A stretch of 64,000 nt of DNA, taken from the NCBI GenBank assembly GCA_023424395.1, contig JAFADY010000021.1, forward strand, positions 124,001 through 188,000. The letters are read 5' to 3'. This document shows positions 52,489 to 61,183 of the stretch, piece after piece. This DNA is from Bacteroidota bacterium. GTDB taxonomy: Bacteria > Bacteroidota > Bacteroidia > Bacteroidales > Dysgonomonadaceae. How positions within the stretch are numbered: position 1 is the stretch's first letter; each line of letters begins with the position of its first letter. The translations under genes and the position numbers were made by a program. The notes under the pieces are model-generated. The model was not told the DNA's origin, did not search any database, and was given only the letters and a program-made list of their open reading frames with translations.

Positions 52489-52983
52489 ATGCTTGGAAAC
52501 AGTGATCATATTATTTTTTTCTCTTTGGGTTCAAACTTGGGTGATAAACAAAAAAATATTGAAACCGCATACGAAAGAATCGAAGAGCGGATAGGAAACA
52601 TTGTTTCCCGATCCGCTTTCTTTATATCCGAACCCCAAGGATTTCAATCCGATAATCTTTTTGTGAATACCGTATGCGAAGTGCATACATCTTTGGACTA
52701 TATCTCCGCATTCTCAATAACTCAATCTATTGAAAAAGAAATAGGTAGGGTGGAGAAAAGCGAAAACCTAAATTATACTGACCGCATTATCGATATCGAC
52801 ATGCTTTTGGTGGATGGCCTTGTTATAAACACTCCTCATTTAACCATTCCGCACCCACGATTTCATTTGCGTGATTTCGTGTTGGCGCCTTTATGCGAAA
52901 TTGCTCCCGATGTAATTCATCCGGTATTTGATAAAACAATGATGGAGTTGTTGGAATCATTGGTGGAAAATAAGCAGAAATAA
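52489..52983 (+). CDS. folK: 2-amino-4-hydroxy-6-hydroxymethyldihydropteridine pyrophosphokinase
   Basis: 164 aa. HPPK: FSLGSNLGDKQKNIETAYER, the YTDRIIDIDMLLVDGL metal-binding loop, and IPHPRFHLRDFVLAPLCEIA. Pyrophosphorylates the pterin before dihydropteroate synthesis in folate formation. Common neighbour of queA in this lineage. Terminator follows 41 bp downstream. Confidence 0.94.
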   Translation: MLGNSDHIIFFSLGSNLGDKQKNIETAYERIEERIGNIVSRSAFFISEPQGFQSDNLFVNTVCEVHTSLDYISAFSITQSIEKEIGRVEKSENLNYTDRIIDIDMLLVDGLVINTPHLTIPHPRFHLRDFVLAPLCEIAPDVIHPVFDKTMMELLESLVENKQK

Positions 52984-53024
52984 TATTTGAAGAAAAGTTT
53001 TTCATTCAGTAAAAGAAGTATAAA

Positions 53025-53058
53025 CAGCAAAACGCACCGTTACCGGTGCGTTTTGCTG
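53025..53058 (+). terminator. Strong stem-loop terminator after folK
   Basis: Perfect 15-bp stem CAGCAAAACGCACCG / CGGTGCGTTTTGCTG with a 4-nt loop, then TTT; symmetric, so may act both ways. Confidence 0.85.
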
Positions 53059-53071
53059 TTTGAATAATGAA

Positions 53072-53318
53072 ATGTGCGTTGTGAATAAGGCCGTGTGAGT
53101 AGTGATTATTGACGTGTGAGTTATTAGTAAAGGCATGTGTGTTGTGATTATTGATATGTGAGCAGTAAAGAAGGCCGTGTGAGCAGTAAAGAAGGCCGTG
53201 TAAGCAGTGAAGAAGACCATGTGAGCAGTAAAGAAGGCCATGCGCGTTGTAATTATTGCCATGTGCGTAGTGAATAGCTACATGTGTGTTGTAAATAACC
53301 ACGCGTGAGAAGTAAAAT
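53072..53318. repeat. 21-bp tandem repeat array, 11 full units plus a partial one
   Basis: Units start every 21 bp from 53072 (consensus about RTGTGNGYWGTRAWTAAGGCC; middle units ATGTGAGCAGTAAAGAAGGCC nearly identical, outer ones more diverged). Because 21 is a multiple of three, both the 86- and the 98-codon minus-strand frames stay open (heptads like GLLYCSH), but there is no reason to think either is translated. The remaining gap to 53404 holds nothing else. Confidence 0.9.
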
Positions 53319-53404
53319 ATTAATCACCATTTACTTTAATCTCATTTATTTAATTTCCCCTGTCTTAATAGAAAACATTTTCCCGTACGTATTTTTATAC
53401 GACT

Positions 53405-53665
53405 TTACGGAATCGGGATATTCCATAAAATCGTAACAAAAAAGGGTTCGGTAAGAAATCGTCCGAAATTTTGATTATAGATAACGCTAATCCGAACTTT
53501 TGACCATTTGTCTAACGAAATATCGGTTTCGGAAATAGCACATCTAAAACGTAATTTGTCAATTCTGTAGTCAGTGTTATTTGAAACTTCAAGATCGTAT
53601 AAAATTTCTTTTGAGCACGAAGCCAAAAATAGAAAACAAAATAAAACAAGTACGATGCGTTTCAT
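53405..53665 (-). CDS. Small lipoprotein of unknown function (86 aa)
   Basis: 86 aa. Lipoprotein signal MKRIVLVLFCFLFLASC (lipobox LASC, then SK). The mature part, about 70 residues, is beta-rich (ILYDLEVSNNTDYRIDKLRF; WSKVRISVIYNQNFG). A TATATTTG -7 element lies on the minus strand at 53691-53698. No family recognised. Confidence 0.65.
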   Translation of the reverse strand: MKRIVLVLFCFLFLASCSKEILYDLEVSNNTDYRIDKLRFRCAISETDISLDKWSKVRISVIYNQNFGRFLTEPFFVTILWNIPIP

Positions 53666-53787
53666 GTATGGTATTTTGATAATTATTCAGCAAATATAAA
53701 CATTTTTCAAATAGCGTTTTTTTAATATTTTTTCATTGGATTTCTTCTTGGTTCTTGATTCTTGACTCTAAAATGTCTTTTTTGTTG

Positions 53788-53795
53788 TATCTTTG
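53788..53795 (+). promoter_or_regulatory. Promoter (-7 element) of era
   Basis: TATCTTTG. It overlaps the TTG at 53793, which therefore cannot be the start codon, and fixes the GTG at 53823. Confidence 0.65.
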
Positions 53796-53822
53796 CACCT
53801 CAAACTCAAAAGCATCCATTAC

Positions 53823-54716
53823 GTGCAGCAACAAAATCATCGTTCAGGTTTCGTAAATATCGTGGGAAATCCCAACGTGGGGAAATCTACGTTAATGAAC
53901 CGATTGGTAGGAGAGAAGATCTCCATCATTACTGCCAAATCTCAAACTACACGCCACCGAATTATCGGCATTGTGAATACACCGGATTACCAAATCGTGT
54001 ATTCCGATACGCCGGGCGTGCTGCGTCCCAATTACAAGTTGCAGGAGCAGATGCTCAACTTTTCGCTTTCGGCGTTGGAAGATGCCGATGTGCTGCTTTA
54101 CGTTACCGACGTGGTGGAGAAAATTGATAAAAACGACGAGTTTCTCGCCAAAGTGCAACGACTGGATTTGCCCGTGCTGCTGCTCATCAATAAAATAGAT
54201 TTGACCACGCAAGACGAATTGGTGAAAATGGTGGATACGTGGCGGGAATTATTGCCCAAAGCAGAGATTTTTCCCATTTCGGCAAGCAATAATTTTTCGG
54301 TGGATGTGTTGCGGAAACGAATTATGGAACTTTTGCCCGATTCGCCGCCCTATTTCGAAAAAGACGCACTCACGGACAAACCGGCACGTTTTTTCGTAAC
54401 GGAAATTATTCGCGAAAAGGCGCTGCTGCTGTATCAAAAAGAGGTTCCGTACTCTATTGAGGTAATTGTGGAGGAGTTCAAAGATGAGCCCGATATTCTT
54501 CGCATTCGCGCCGTGATCTTGGTCGAGCGTGACACGCAAAAAGGAATTGTCATAGGGCACAAAGGCGAATCGCTGAAAAAACTCGGCACAATGGCACGAA
54601 AAGATATTGAACGTTTTTTCGAGAAAAAAGTCTTTCTGCAACTGTTCGTGAAAGTGGAAAAAGACTGGCGCAATCGCGATAATATGCTTAAAACGTTTGG
54701 TTATAAACTGGATTAA
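53823..54716 (+). CDS. era: GTPase Era
   Basis: 297 aa from a GTG start at 53823 (MQQQNHRSGFVNIVGNPNVG). G1 GNPNVGKS, G2 TTRHRIIG, G3 DTPG, G4 NKID, then a C-terminal KH domain (GIVIGHKGESLKKLGTMARK) that binds the 3' end of 16S rRNA. Acts in 30S assembly. der follows downstream, 92 bp away, with a C/G-rich interspersed repeat in between. Confidence 0.95.
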   Translation: MQQQNHRSGFVNIVGNPNVGKSTLMNRLVGEKISIITAKSQTTRHRIIGIVNTPDYQIVYSDTPGVLRPNYKLQEQMLNFSLSALEDADVLLYVTDVVEKIDKNDEFLAKVQRLDLPVLLLINKIDLTTQDELVKMVDTWRELLPKAEIFPISASNNFSVDVLRKRIMELLPDSPPYFEKDALTDKPARFFVTEIIREKALLLYQKEVPYSIEVIVEEFKDEPDILRIRAVILVERDTQKGIVIGHKGESLKKLGTMARKDIERFFEKKVFLQLFVKVEKDWRNRDNMLKTFGYKLD

Positions 54717-54808
54717 GCCCCCTCCAACTCCCCCAAGGGGGAGAGAAGCGGGGTAGATTTATAAAAAACAAACTCCCTCTCTTGTGGAGAGGGTTAGGGG
54801 AGAGGCTT

Positions 54809-56122
54809 ATGCAAAACTTAGTAGCCATAGTAGGACGTCCCAACGTTGGGAAATCCACGTTGTTTAACCGCTTAACGCAAAGCCGTCAGGCAATTGTTAC
54901 GGAAGTTTCGGGCACCACGCGCGACCGTCAATACGGAAAAGTGCAGTGGGGGGGACAGGAATTTTCGTTGGTCGACACCGGCGGATGGGTAGTGAATTCC
55001 GACGATGTAATGGAAGACGAGATCAACAAACAGGTGCGCATTGCCATTGAAGAAGCCGATGTGATTCTCTTCGTGGTGGATGTGATGAACGGGCTTACCG
55101 ATCTCGATACGGGCGTTGCGCAAATGCTGCGTAAATCGGGAAAACCCGTGGTTGTGGTTTCCAACAAATCCGATAATTTTGATTTGGGACATCAATCGGC
55201 GGAATTTTATTCGTTGGGACTGGGCGATCCGTATAGCGTATCGGCGATAAACGGTTCGGGAACGGGTGATCTTTTGGATCATATTCTCACGCTTTTCCGA
55301 AAAGACAACGAGGAGGAACAATTGGAAGATATTCCGAAGTTTGCCGTTGTTGGGCGTCCCAATGCCGGAAAATCGTCTATGGTAAACGCTTTGATGGACG
55401 AAGACCGCAACATCGTAACCGATATTGCCGGCACCACGCGCGACTCCATTTACACGCGCTACAACAAATTTGGAATGGATTTTTACCTGATTGACACGGC
55501 CGGAATCCGCAAAAAAGGAAAAGTAACGGAAGACTTGGAGTATTTTTCCGTTATTCGTTCCATTCGCGTAATAGAAAACGCCGATGTGAGCATCCTTATG
55601 CTCGATGCCACCCGCGGAATCGAAAGTCAGGATTTGAATATTTTCTCACTGATACAAAAAAACCGCAACGGCTTAGTTGTTTTCGTCAATAAATGGGATT
55701 TGGTGGAAGACAAAGATACGAACACGATGAAGTTTTTCGAAAACGCCATTCGTCAGCGTTTCGCACCGTTTACCGATTTTCCAATTATTTTCGGCTCGGC
55801 GCTCACCAAACAACGCATTCTGAAAGTGATGGATACGGCAAAAGTGGTGTATCAAAACAAAAAACGACGCGTGCCTACGCACAAACTCAACGAGGTGATG
55901 TTGCCCATTATCGAAAAAACGCCGCCACCCGCCAACAAGGGAAAATACATTAAAGTGAAGTATGTTACGCAATTACCCAACACGAGCGTGCCGTCGTTTG
56001 TGTTTTTCTGCAACCTTCCGCAATGGATTAAAGAGCCGTATCGCCGCTTTATAGAAAACCGAATGCGCGAAAATTGGGATTTTAACGGTACGCCGATAAA
56101 TGTGTTTTTTAGGGAGAAATAA
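54809..56122 (+). CDS. der: GTPase Der (EngA)
   Basis: 437 aa from the ATG at 54809 (MQNLVAIVGRPNVGKSTLFN); an upstream GTG at 54782 lies inside an intergenic repeat. Two G domains in tandem: GRPNVGKS, DTGG, NKSD; then GRPNAGKS, DTAG, NKWD. A KH-like domain ends the protein. Required for 50S subunit assembly. The purine-rich repeat GAGAGGGTTAGGGGAGAGGC immediately before the ATG might serve as ribosome binding region. Confidence 0.95.
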   Translation: MQNLVAIVGRPNVGKSTLFNRLTQSRQAIVTEVSGTTRDRQYGKVQWGGQEFSLVDTGGWVVNSDDVMEDEINKQVRIAIEEADVILFVVDVMNGLTDLDTGVAQMLRKSGKPVVVVSNKSDNFDLGHQSAEFYSLGLGDPYSVSAINGSGTGDLLDHILTLFRKDNEEEQLEDIPKFAVVGRPNAGKSSMVNALMDEDRNIVTDIAGTTRDSIYTRYNKFGMDFYLIDTAGIRKKGKVTEDLEYFSVIRSIRVIENADVSILMLDATRGIESQDLNIFSLIQKNRNGLVVFVNKWDLVEDKDTNTMKFFENAIRQRFAPFTDFPIIFGSALTKQRILKVMDTAKVVYQNKKRRVPTHKLNEVMLPIIEKTPPPANKGKYIKVKYVTQLPNTSVPSFVFFCNLPQWIKEPYRRFIENRMRENWDFNGTPINVFFREK

Positions 56123-56212
56123 TAAATGCACTAAAGTGCGATATGCCTTCGGGCAGATAATGTGCTACGCACGATAATGCTCACTTCGTTCGCGATAGTT
56201 AGCGAAGCATTG

Positions 56213-56662
56213 TCATATATTATTATACGGAATCCCTTTTGCTTCGCAAACTTCGATGAGTTTGGTTTTTATCAATTTCAGATCGTTATATTTAAGATTT
56301 CCCAAATCAATTTTATAGTTTTTTCCTTCGGTTGCCAGCGTTAAAAAACTCAATCCGATACCTACCTGCCTTACATTTACCCATTCGATCAATCCATCTA
56401 TGCGTTGCTTGGGGAGCCTGATGCGAAACTCGTCATTATTAATTTCCAACTGAAGGTCGTCGGGATGAGAAACAACTACCAATATCAAAATAATTCCGAT
56501 TAACACTCCGAGAACACCGACCACAAAATAGAACGTGAATTTATTTTCAAGGGCTTGCAGAATAGCAATTCCTGCCGACAACGCCGTTAAAAATATACCG
56601 GCGATGATGGCTGTTATTTTAATTTTTTTAGATAGCGAATAAGTAATAATCAAGTCATTCAT
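56213..56662 (-). CDS. Membrane protein of unknown function with C-terminal PH-like part
   Basis: 149 aa. Two TM helices (ITAIIAGIFLTALSAGIAIL and FYFVVGVLGVLIGIILILVV) then about 80 soluble residues of short strands (LQLEINNDEFRIRLPKQRID, LTLATEGKNYKIDLGNLKY). This layout matches small bacterial PH-domain or DUF-type proteins. Not in an operon. Function unknown. Confidence 0.7.
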   Translation of the reverse strand: MNDLIITYSLSKKIKITAIIAGIFLTALSAGIAILQALENKFTFYFVVGVLGVLIGIILILVVVSHPDDLQLEINNDEFRIRLPKQRIDGLIEWVNVRQVGIGLSFLTLATEGKNYKIDLGNLKYNDLKLIKTKLIEVCEAKGIPYNNI

Positions 56663-56889
56663 AATTTATATTATTAATATACAGTCTATTAAATAATTTT
56701 TGAGTGATTTGTAAACAATCAAAAAAAATGTTTGCTTAAATAAAGAACAAAACCTACGAATTTTACAAAAAAAATTCGTTAATTTGTAATGAATTAAAGT
56801 TTATGTTTAAACGAAATAAGCGTAAACTTGTTTTATAATTAAGTGATTTTTTGAAATGCAATTTCTCCGTAACTTTTATGGAGATTAAA

Positions 56890-59172
56890 ATGAAGGGTGA
56901 ATTGATGGACATTAATAATTTAGAAAATGAAAAACTTCATCAAAATGAAGAAATTAACAATGCTGAAGATACCAAAGTACAACCGGAGATCGATGCTTTA
57001 AGGGATAATGTAGCGGAAACCACAGATGCTGCAGAAGAGCAAGTAACGCAAGAAACTCCCGTTGAAGAGACAGAGGCTGAAGTGAAAGCCGAATCCGTTG
57101 AAGTTGATACAGAGCTTGAAAACGTTGAATCCGAATTGTCGGAAGCTACAGTCATAGATACAGAAACCAAAGAAGCCGGAGAAATAAATCGAGATATAGA
57201 AGACAGCCCTCAGGTTGAAGAAGAAACTATCGAAGAGGTATTATCCGAAGAAACAACCGAATCTGATGAAGTTAATGTTGTGGAAACTGAGCCCGGGCAG
57301 ACTGAAAACGTTGAGCCCAAACAACCGGAAGCCGCAGCAACAGATACGGAAACCGCAGAAGAAAAAGAAATAAATTACGATATAGAAGATCAGCCTCACG
57401 TTGGAGAGGAAACTACTGAAGAAGACAGCATCGACACCGATAACGCATCCGATGAATCTATGGCGTTGCCCTTGATTGAGGAAATCGTTCAAAAACTACG
57501 CGAACTGAATGACTCGGAAAATCCTCAACGAAAAGATGTTGAAGAAGCAAAAAATCATTTTTACCGAGCATTGCGGAACGAAACCGAAACCCAAAAAGCC
57601 GCTTTCATCGCCGAAGGCGGAGAATCTATCGATTTCATAGCCAATGAATCCGATATATACGCAGAGGGCAAAGAACTTCTGCAAAAAATAAAAGATAAAA
57701 GGGCTGAAATTTTTGCAAAAGAAGAAACTGAAAAAGAAGCCAACGTTGCTAAAAAATTAGCCATCATAGAGCAAATTAAGCAATATACCGAAACCCAAAC
57801 CCACGAAGACTTCAATAAGTCTTATCAGGAATTCCGCAACTTACAACAACAATGGAACGAAATAAGATTGGTGCCGCAATCAAAAGTGAATGAATTGTGG
57901 AAGGAGTACCAACGTTACGTAGAGAAATTCTATGATCTGGTGCGCATCAATAACGAGTTTCGCGAATACGATTTCAAGAAAAACTTTGAAATGAAAACCG
58001 AACTTTGCGAAGCCGCCGAAAGACTGGATGACGAGCCCGATGTTGTTTCGGCATTTCATCAATTACAGAACTTGCATCAGGAATGGCGCGAAATCGGCCC
58101 GGTGGCCCGAAAAGACAGGGAAGAAATATGGGAGCGTTTCAAAGCGGCGTCAACAGTCATTAATAGAAAATACCAATCTTATTTCGAAGATTTAAAAGGA
58201 CTGGAAGAAGAAAACTTGGCGCTGAAAACGGCTTTGTGCGAAAAAATAGAAGCAATTGATTACTCGCAGCTAAAAACCATAAAAGATTGGAACAGCAAAT
58301 TGAGAATGGTACGCGATATTCAGGCCAAATGGCGCGAAATCGGGTATGCTCCTAGGAAGTGGAACAATAAAGTTTACGATCGATACCGCGCTGCAACCGA
58401 TTTCTTTTTCAGGAACAGAAACGAATTCTACAAATCGTTGCACGGAGAAATGGAAGAAAACCTGAAAAAGAAAATCGCTCTTTGCGAACGTGCGGAAGAA
58501 CTGAAAGACAGCCAAGATTGGAGGAATACAACGCAGGAAATGATAAGGATCCAAAAAGAATGGAAAACCATCGGCATTATTCCCCGCAAGCATATGGATA
58601 GCACATGGAAGCGGTTTGTTGCCGCTTGCGATCATTTTTTCGAGCAGAAAAAATTGCATAATCCGTCACAATACGATCTCGAAGCTCAAAATCTGAATAA
58701 GAAAAAGGAAATCGTTGAAAAAATAAACAATATCGATACCTCTTTGTCTTCCGAAGAAGCGCTTCCTTTGATCAGAGAGCTTATGGATGAATGGTATGAA
58801 GTTGGATATGTGCCTTTCAAAGCCAAAGATAAAATCTATAAGGATTTTCATGCAGCCACCGAAGCCCAATTCGACAGATTGAACGTGGATAAAGCCGATA
58901 GAAAACTTGACAGTTTCAGATCGAACATCTCCGACCTGGCCAAATCGGACAATGCCAAAGGACAACTTCTTCGCGAACGCGAGAGATTGATGCGTCAATA
59001 CGAACGTATGAAAAACGAACTGCAGACTTATGAAAACAACATCGGGTTCCTTTCCGTTTCTTCTAAAAAAGGGAATAATCTGGTGGATGACATGAATAAT
59101 AAAATGAACAAGATCAAGTCTGAGCTCGAACTTATTGTGAAGAAAATAGCTGCCATCGACGAAAAATTATAG
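56890..59172 (+). CDS. DUF349 domain protein with acidic N-terminal region
   Basis: About 760 aa. Start is uncertain: ATGs at 56878, 56890 and 56905 are all in frame; 56890 has GGAG six bases upstream. Residues 1-200 are highly acidic and low-complexity, with a repeated block (DIEDSPQVEEETIEEV and DIEDQPHVGEETTEED). From about residue 260 there are five helical DUF349 repeats, each with W and E/R-rich core (LQQQWNEIRLVP, LHQEWREIGPVARK, IQAKWREIGYAPRK, IQKEWKTIGIIPRK, LMDEWYEVGYVPFK). The end is a coiled coil. Cytoplasmic, function unknown. Confidence 0.9.
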   Translation: MKGELMDINNLENEKLHQNEEINNAEDTKVQPEIDALRDNVAETTDAAEEQVTQETPVEETEAEVKAESVEVDTELENVESELSEATVIDTETKEAGEINRDIEDSPQVEEETIEEVLSEETTESDEVNVVETEPGQTENVEPKQPEAAATDTETAEEKEINYDIEDQPHVGEETTEEDSIDTDNASDESMALPLIEEIVQKLRELNDSENPQRKDVEEAKNHFYRALRNETETQKAAFIAEGGESIDFIANESDIYAEGKELLQKIKDKRAEIFAKEETEKEANVAKKLAIIEQIKQYTETQTHEDFNKSYQEFRNLQQQWNEIRLVPQSKVNELWKEYQRYVEKFYDLVRINNEFREYDFKKNFEMKTELCEAAERLDDEPDVVSAFHQLQNLHQEWREIGPVARKDREEIWERFKAASTVINRKYQSYFEDLKGLEEENLALKTALCEKIEAIDYSQLKTIKDWNSKLRMVRDIQAKWREIGYAPRKWNNKVYDRYRAATDFFFRNRNEFYKSLHGEMEENLKKKIALCERAEELKDSQDWRNTTQEMIRIQKEWKTIGIIPRKHMDSTWKRFVAACDHFFEQKKLHNPSQYDLEAQNLNKKKEIVEKINNIDTSLSSEEALPLIRELMDEWYEVGYVPFKAKDKIYKDFHAATEAQFDRLNVDKADRKLDSFRSNISDLAKSDNAKGQLLRERERLMRQYERMKNELQTYENNIGFLSVSSKKGNNLVDDMNNKMNKIKSELELIVKKIAAIDEKL

Positions 59173-59183
59173 ATAAAGATAAA

Positions 59184-59390
59184 ATGAACTATTTGGAACC
59201 CGGATTAATAATTCTTATTGTAATTGTTGTCCTTATTGATGCTGTAATGAAAGCCATCGCGATGTGGAAATCCGCGCGAAACAACCATTTGGCTTGGTTC
59301 ATTTGCATAGCCGTTTTTAATACTGCAGGTGTTTTGCCGATTATTTATTTGCTGTTGCATCGAGAACAAAAAGAGCCGGTAAACATATAA
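59184..59390 (+). CDS. Small PLDc_N-type membrane protein (68 aa)
   Basis: 68 aa: TM1 GLIILIVIVVLIDAVMKAIA, a short loop MWKSARNNHLAWFICIAVFN, and TM2 GVLPIIYLLLHR. This is the two-helix domain that precedes cardiolipin-synthase-type phospholipase D, here alone (no HKD motif), as in many Bacteroidota. 11 bp after the DUF349 gene. Function unknown. Confidence 0.82.
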   Translation: MNYLEPGLIILIVIVVLIDAVMKAIAMWKSARNNHLAWFICIAVFNTAGVLPIIYLLLHREQKEPVNI

Positions 59391-59416
59391 AAAAAGAGCT
59401 TTTAAAGCTCTTTTTT
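59390..59416. terminator. Bidirectional terminator between the PLDc_N-type gene and nth
   Basis: Symmetric hairpin AAAAAAGAGCTT / AAGCTCTTTTTT with TTA loop, placed between convergent genes and overlapping the nth stop codon. Confidence 0.85.
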
Positions 59417-60052
59417 CTGTTTTTTTTCAAAGTATTTGCACCATGGCCTGATACCGCAAATCTCGCATTTGGGCTTTCTCGCCACGCATACGTATCTGCC
59501 GTGTAAAATGAGCCAATGATGTGCTCTCGATAAATGTTTCTTGGGAATATATTTTACAAGTTCGCGTTCGGTTTGTACCGGGTTTTTAGAATTATCGGTC
59601 AATCCAATCCGGTTAGAAACCCTGAAAACATGCGTGTCCACAGCCATGGCGGGAGTATCGAAAGCTACGGAAAGCATTACATTCGCGGTTTTTCTGCCTA
59701 CGCCAGGAATGGTTAAAAGCGAATCAATATCTCCCGGAACTTCACCATTGAAATCGCTCATTAATTTCTGAGCCATTTTCACAAGGTTTTTCGATTTGTT
59801 ATTAGGATACGAACACGATTTTATGTATTCATAAACTTCTTCGGGAGAAGCCGCAGCCATTACTTCGGGAGTACGGAATACTTCGTATATTTTGGGTGTG
59901 AGCATGTTCACCCGCTTATCGGTGCACTGAGCGGATAAAATAACCGCTATCAGTAATTGATAAGGATTCTTATAATGCAGTTCGGTTTCGGATGATTCTG
60001 CATTCACTTCAAACCATTCGATAACTTTTCTGAATCTCTCTTTTTTCGTCAT
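59402..60052 (-). CDS. nth: Endonuclease III
   Basis: 216 aa. Helix-hairpin-helix TIPGVGRKTANVMLSVAF with the catalytic Lys, catalytic Asp in AVDTHVFRVSNRIGL, and a C-terminal [4Fe-4S] Cys set (CVARKPKCEICGIRPWCKYF). Bifunctional glycosylase/AP lyase that removes oxidised pyrimidines. Starts 3 bp after the CHR gene stop on the same strand, so probably co-transcribed with it. Confidence 0.95.
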   Translation of the reverse strand: MTKKERFRKVIEWFEVNAESSETELHYKNPYQLLIAVILSAQCTDKRVNMLTPKIYEVFRTPEVMAAASPEEVYEYIKSCSYPNNKSKNLVKMAQKLMSDFNGEVPGDIDSLLTIPGVGRKTANVMLSVAFDTPAMAVDTHVFRVSNRIGLTDNSKNPVQTERELVKYIPKKHLSRAHHWLILHGRYVCVARKPKCEICGIRPWCKYFEKKQKKEL

Positions 60053-60055
60053 TAT

Positions 60056-61183
60056 TTAAAAAAGCGTTAGCAGATAACCCAACAAAGAACCGCCGATTAC
60101 CACAAACGCGCTGTTTATTTTATACCTGAAAACAACAAAGATACTTAAAATTGCAATCAAAATAGTGCGCCAATCGGTTATCGTTTCTCTACCCATAATA
60201 ATGCAAATAGCCACGATGATAGCTACAGAAGCTACATTTACGGCATCGAGGAAAGCGGAAAACAACTTGGAATTCCTCATTTTCTTTACCAATGGATTCA
60301 ACAGGGCTACAAACACAAAAGATGGCAGAAAAATGGCTAAGGTTGAAACGATGGCTCCGCTTATTCCGTTTATTTGATAACCGATAAAAGTTACGGACGT
60401 GAAAACAGGGCCCGGCGTAAACTGCCCCACGGCAATGGCATCGATAAGCTGTTCCCGAGTTAACAACCCGGTTGCGACCAATTCCGTATCGAGAAACGCA
60501 AACAATACATATCCGCTTCCGTATAAAATAGCGCCTATTTTCAGGAAAATCCAAAATAAATTCAGGTTGGAAACGGAGGAAACAGTTGTTGCGGCAATTT
60601 GTAAAAAAGTAAGCGGAACAATTCCGTTTAAGTTATTATCTTTTTTATTTTTAAGATATTTGAAAAACAGGAAAAGAAATCCGGCACCGAACATCAAGAA
60701 TATTTCATTTACTTCCAATAACGATAAAACGAGTACAATTAATCCAAGCACTCCCAATTGCCATGATTTTACCGATTTTTTGGCCAAAGGAAAGACCGCT
60801 CCTAAAATAATAGCGATAATTGCCGGCTTTATTCCGTAGATAAAAGGTTGTACCGATGGAAGTTGTCCGTATTCTTTGTAAAGCCAAGCGAAAAAACCAA
60901 CAATAAAAACAGCGGGTAAAATAAAAGAAAGCCCCGAAACCAACAAACCTTTCCATCCGGCTCTTTCGTGGCCGATATGAATGGCCATTTCCGTGCTGTT
61001 CGGGCCGGGAATTAAATTGGTGGCGCCCAACAGATCGAGGAAGTTTTCGTCGGTAAGCCATTTCCTTTTTGTCACAACTTCGTCTTGCATCATGGCGATG
61101 TGTGCAGCGGGCCCTCCAAAACCTATGACTCCAAGTTTCAGGAATACTTTCGCAAGTTCCTTTAATTCTGATTTCGATGCCAT
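60056..61183 (-). CDS. chrA: Chromate transporter, full-length two-domain form
   Basis: 375 aa with duplicated CHR halves: GFGGPAAHIAMMQDEVVTKR with NLIPGPNSTEMAIHIGH in the first; GSGYVLFAFLDTELVATGLL with GQFTPGPVFTSVTFIGYQ in the second; ten or more TM helices. Exports chromate by family, though native substrate may differ. Unrelated to the half-size pair at 34-35 kb except by family. Sits between the M81 peptidase (adjacent, 0 bp) and nth (3 bp). Confidence 0.93.
   Translation of the reverse strand: MASKSELKELAKVFLKLGVIGFGGPAAHIAMMQDEVVTKRKWLTDENFLDLLGATNLIPGPNSTEMAIHIGHERAGWKGLLVSGLSFILPAVFIVGFFAWLYKEYGQLPSVQPFIYGIKPAIIAIILGAVFPLAKKSVKSWQLGVLGLIVLVLSLLEVNEIFLMFGAGFLFLFFKYLKNKKDNNLNGIVPLTFLQIAATTVSSVSNLNLFWIFLKIGAILYGSGYVLFAFLDTELVATGLLTREQLIDAIAVGQFTPGPVFTSVTFIGYQINGISGAIVSTLAIFLPSFVFVALLNPLVKKMRNSKLFSAFLDAVNVASVAIIVAICIIMGRETITDWRTILIAILSIFVVFRYKINSAFVVIGGSLLGYLLTLF

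Noticed and set aside
53002..53302. 86- and 98-codon minus-strand frames
   Set aside because: Open only because the 21-bp tandem repeat cannot generate a stop; two frames are open at once.
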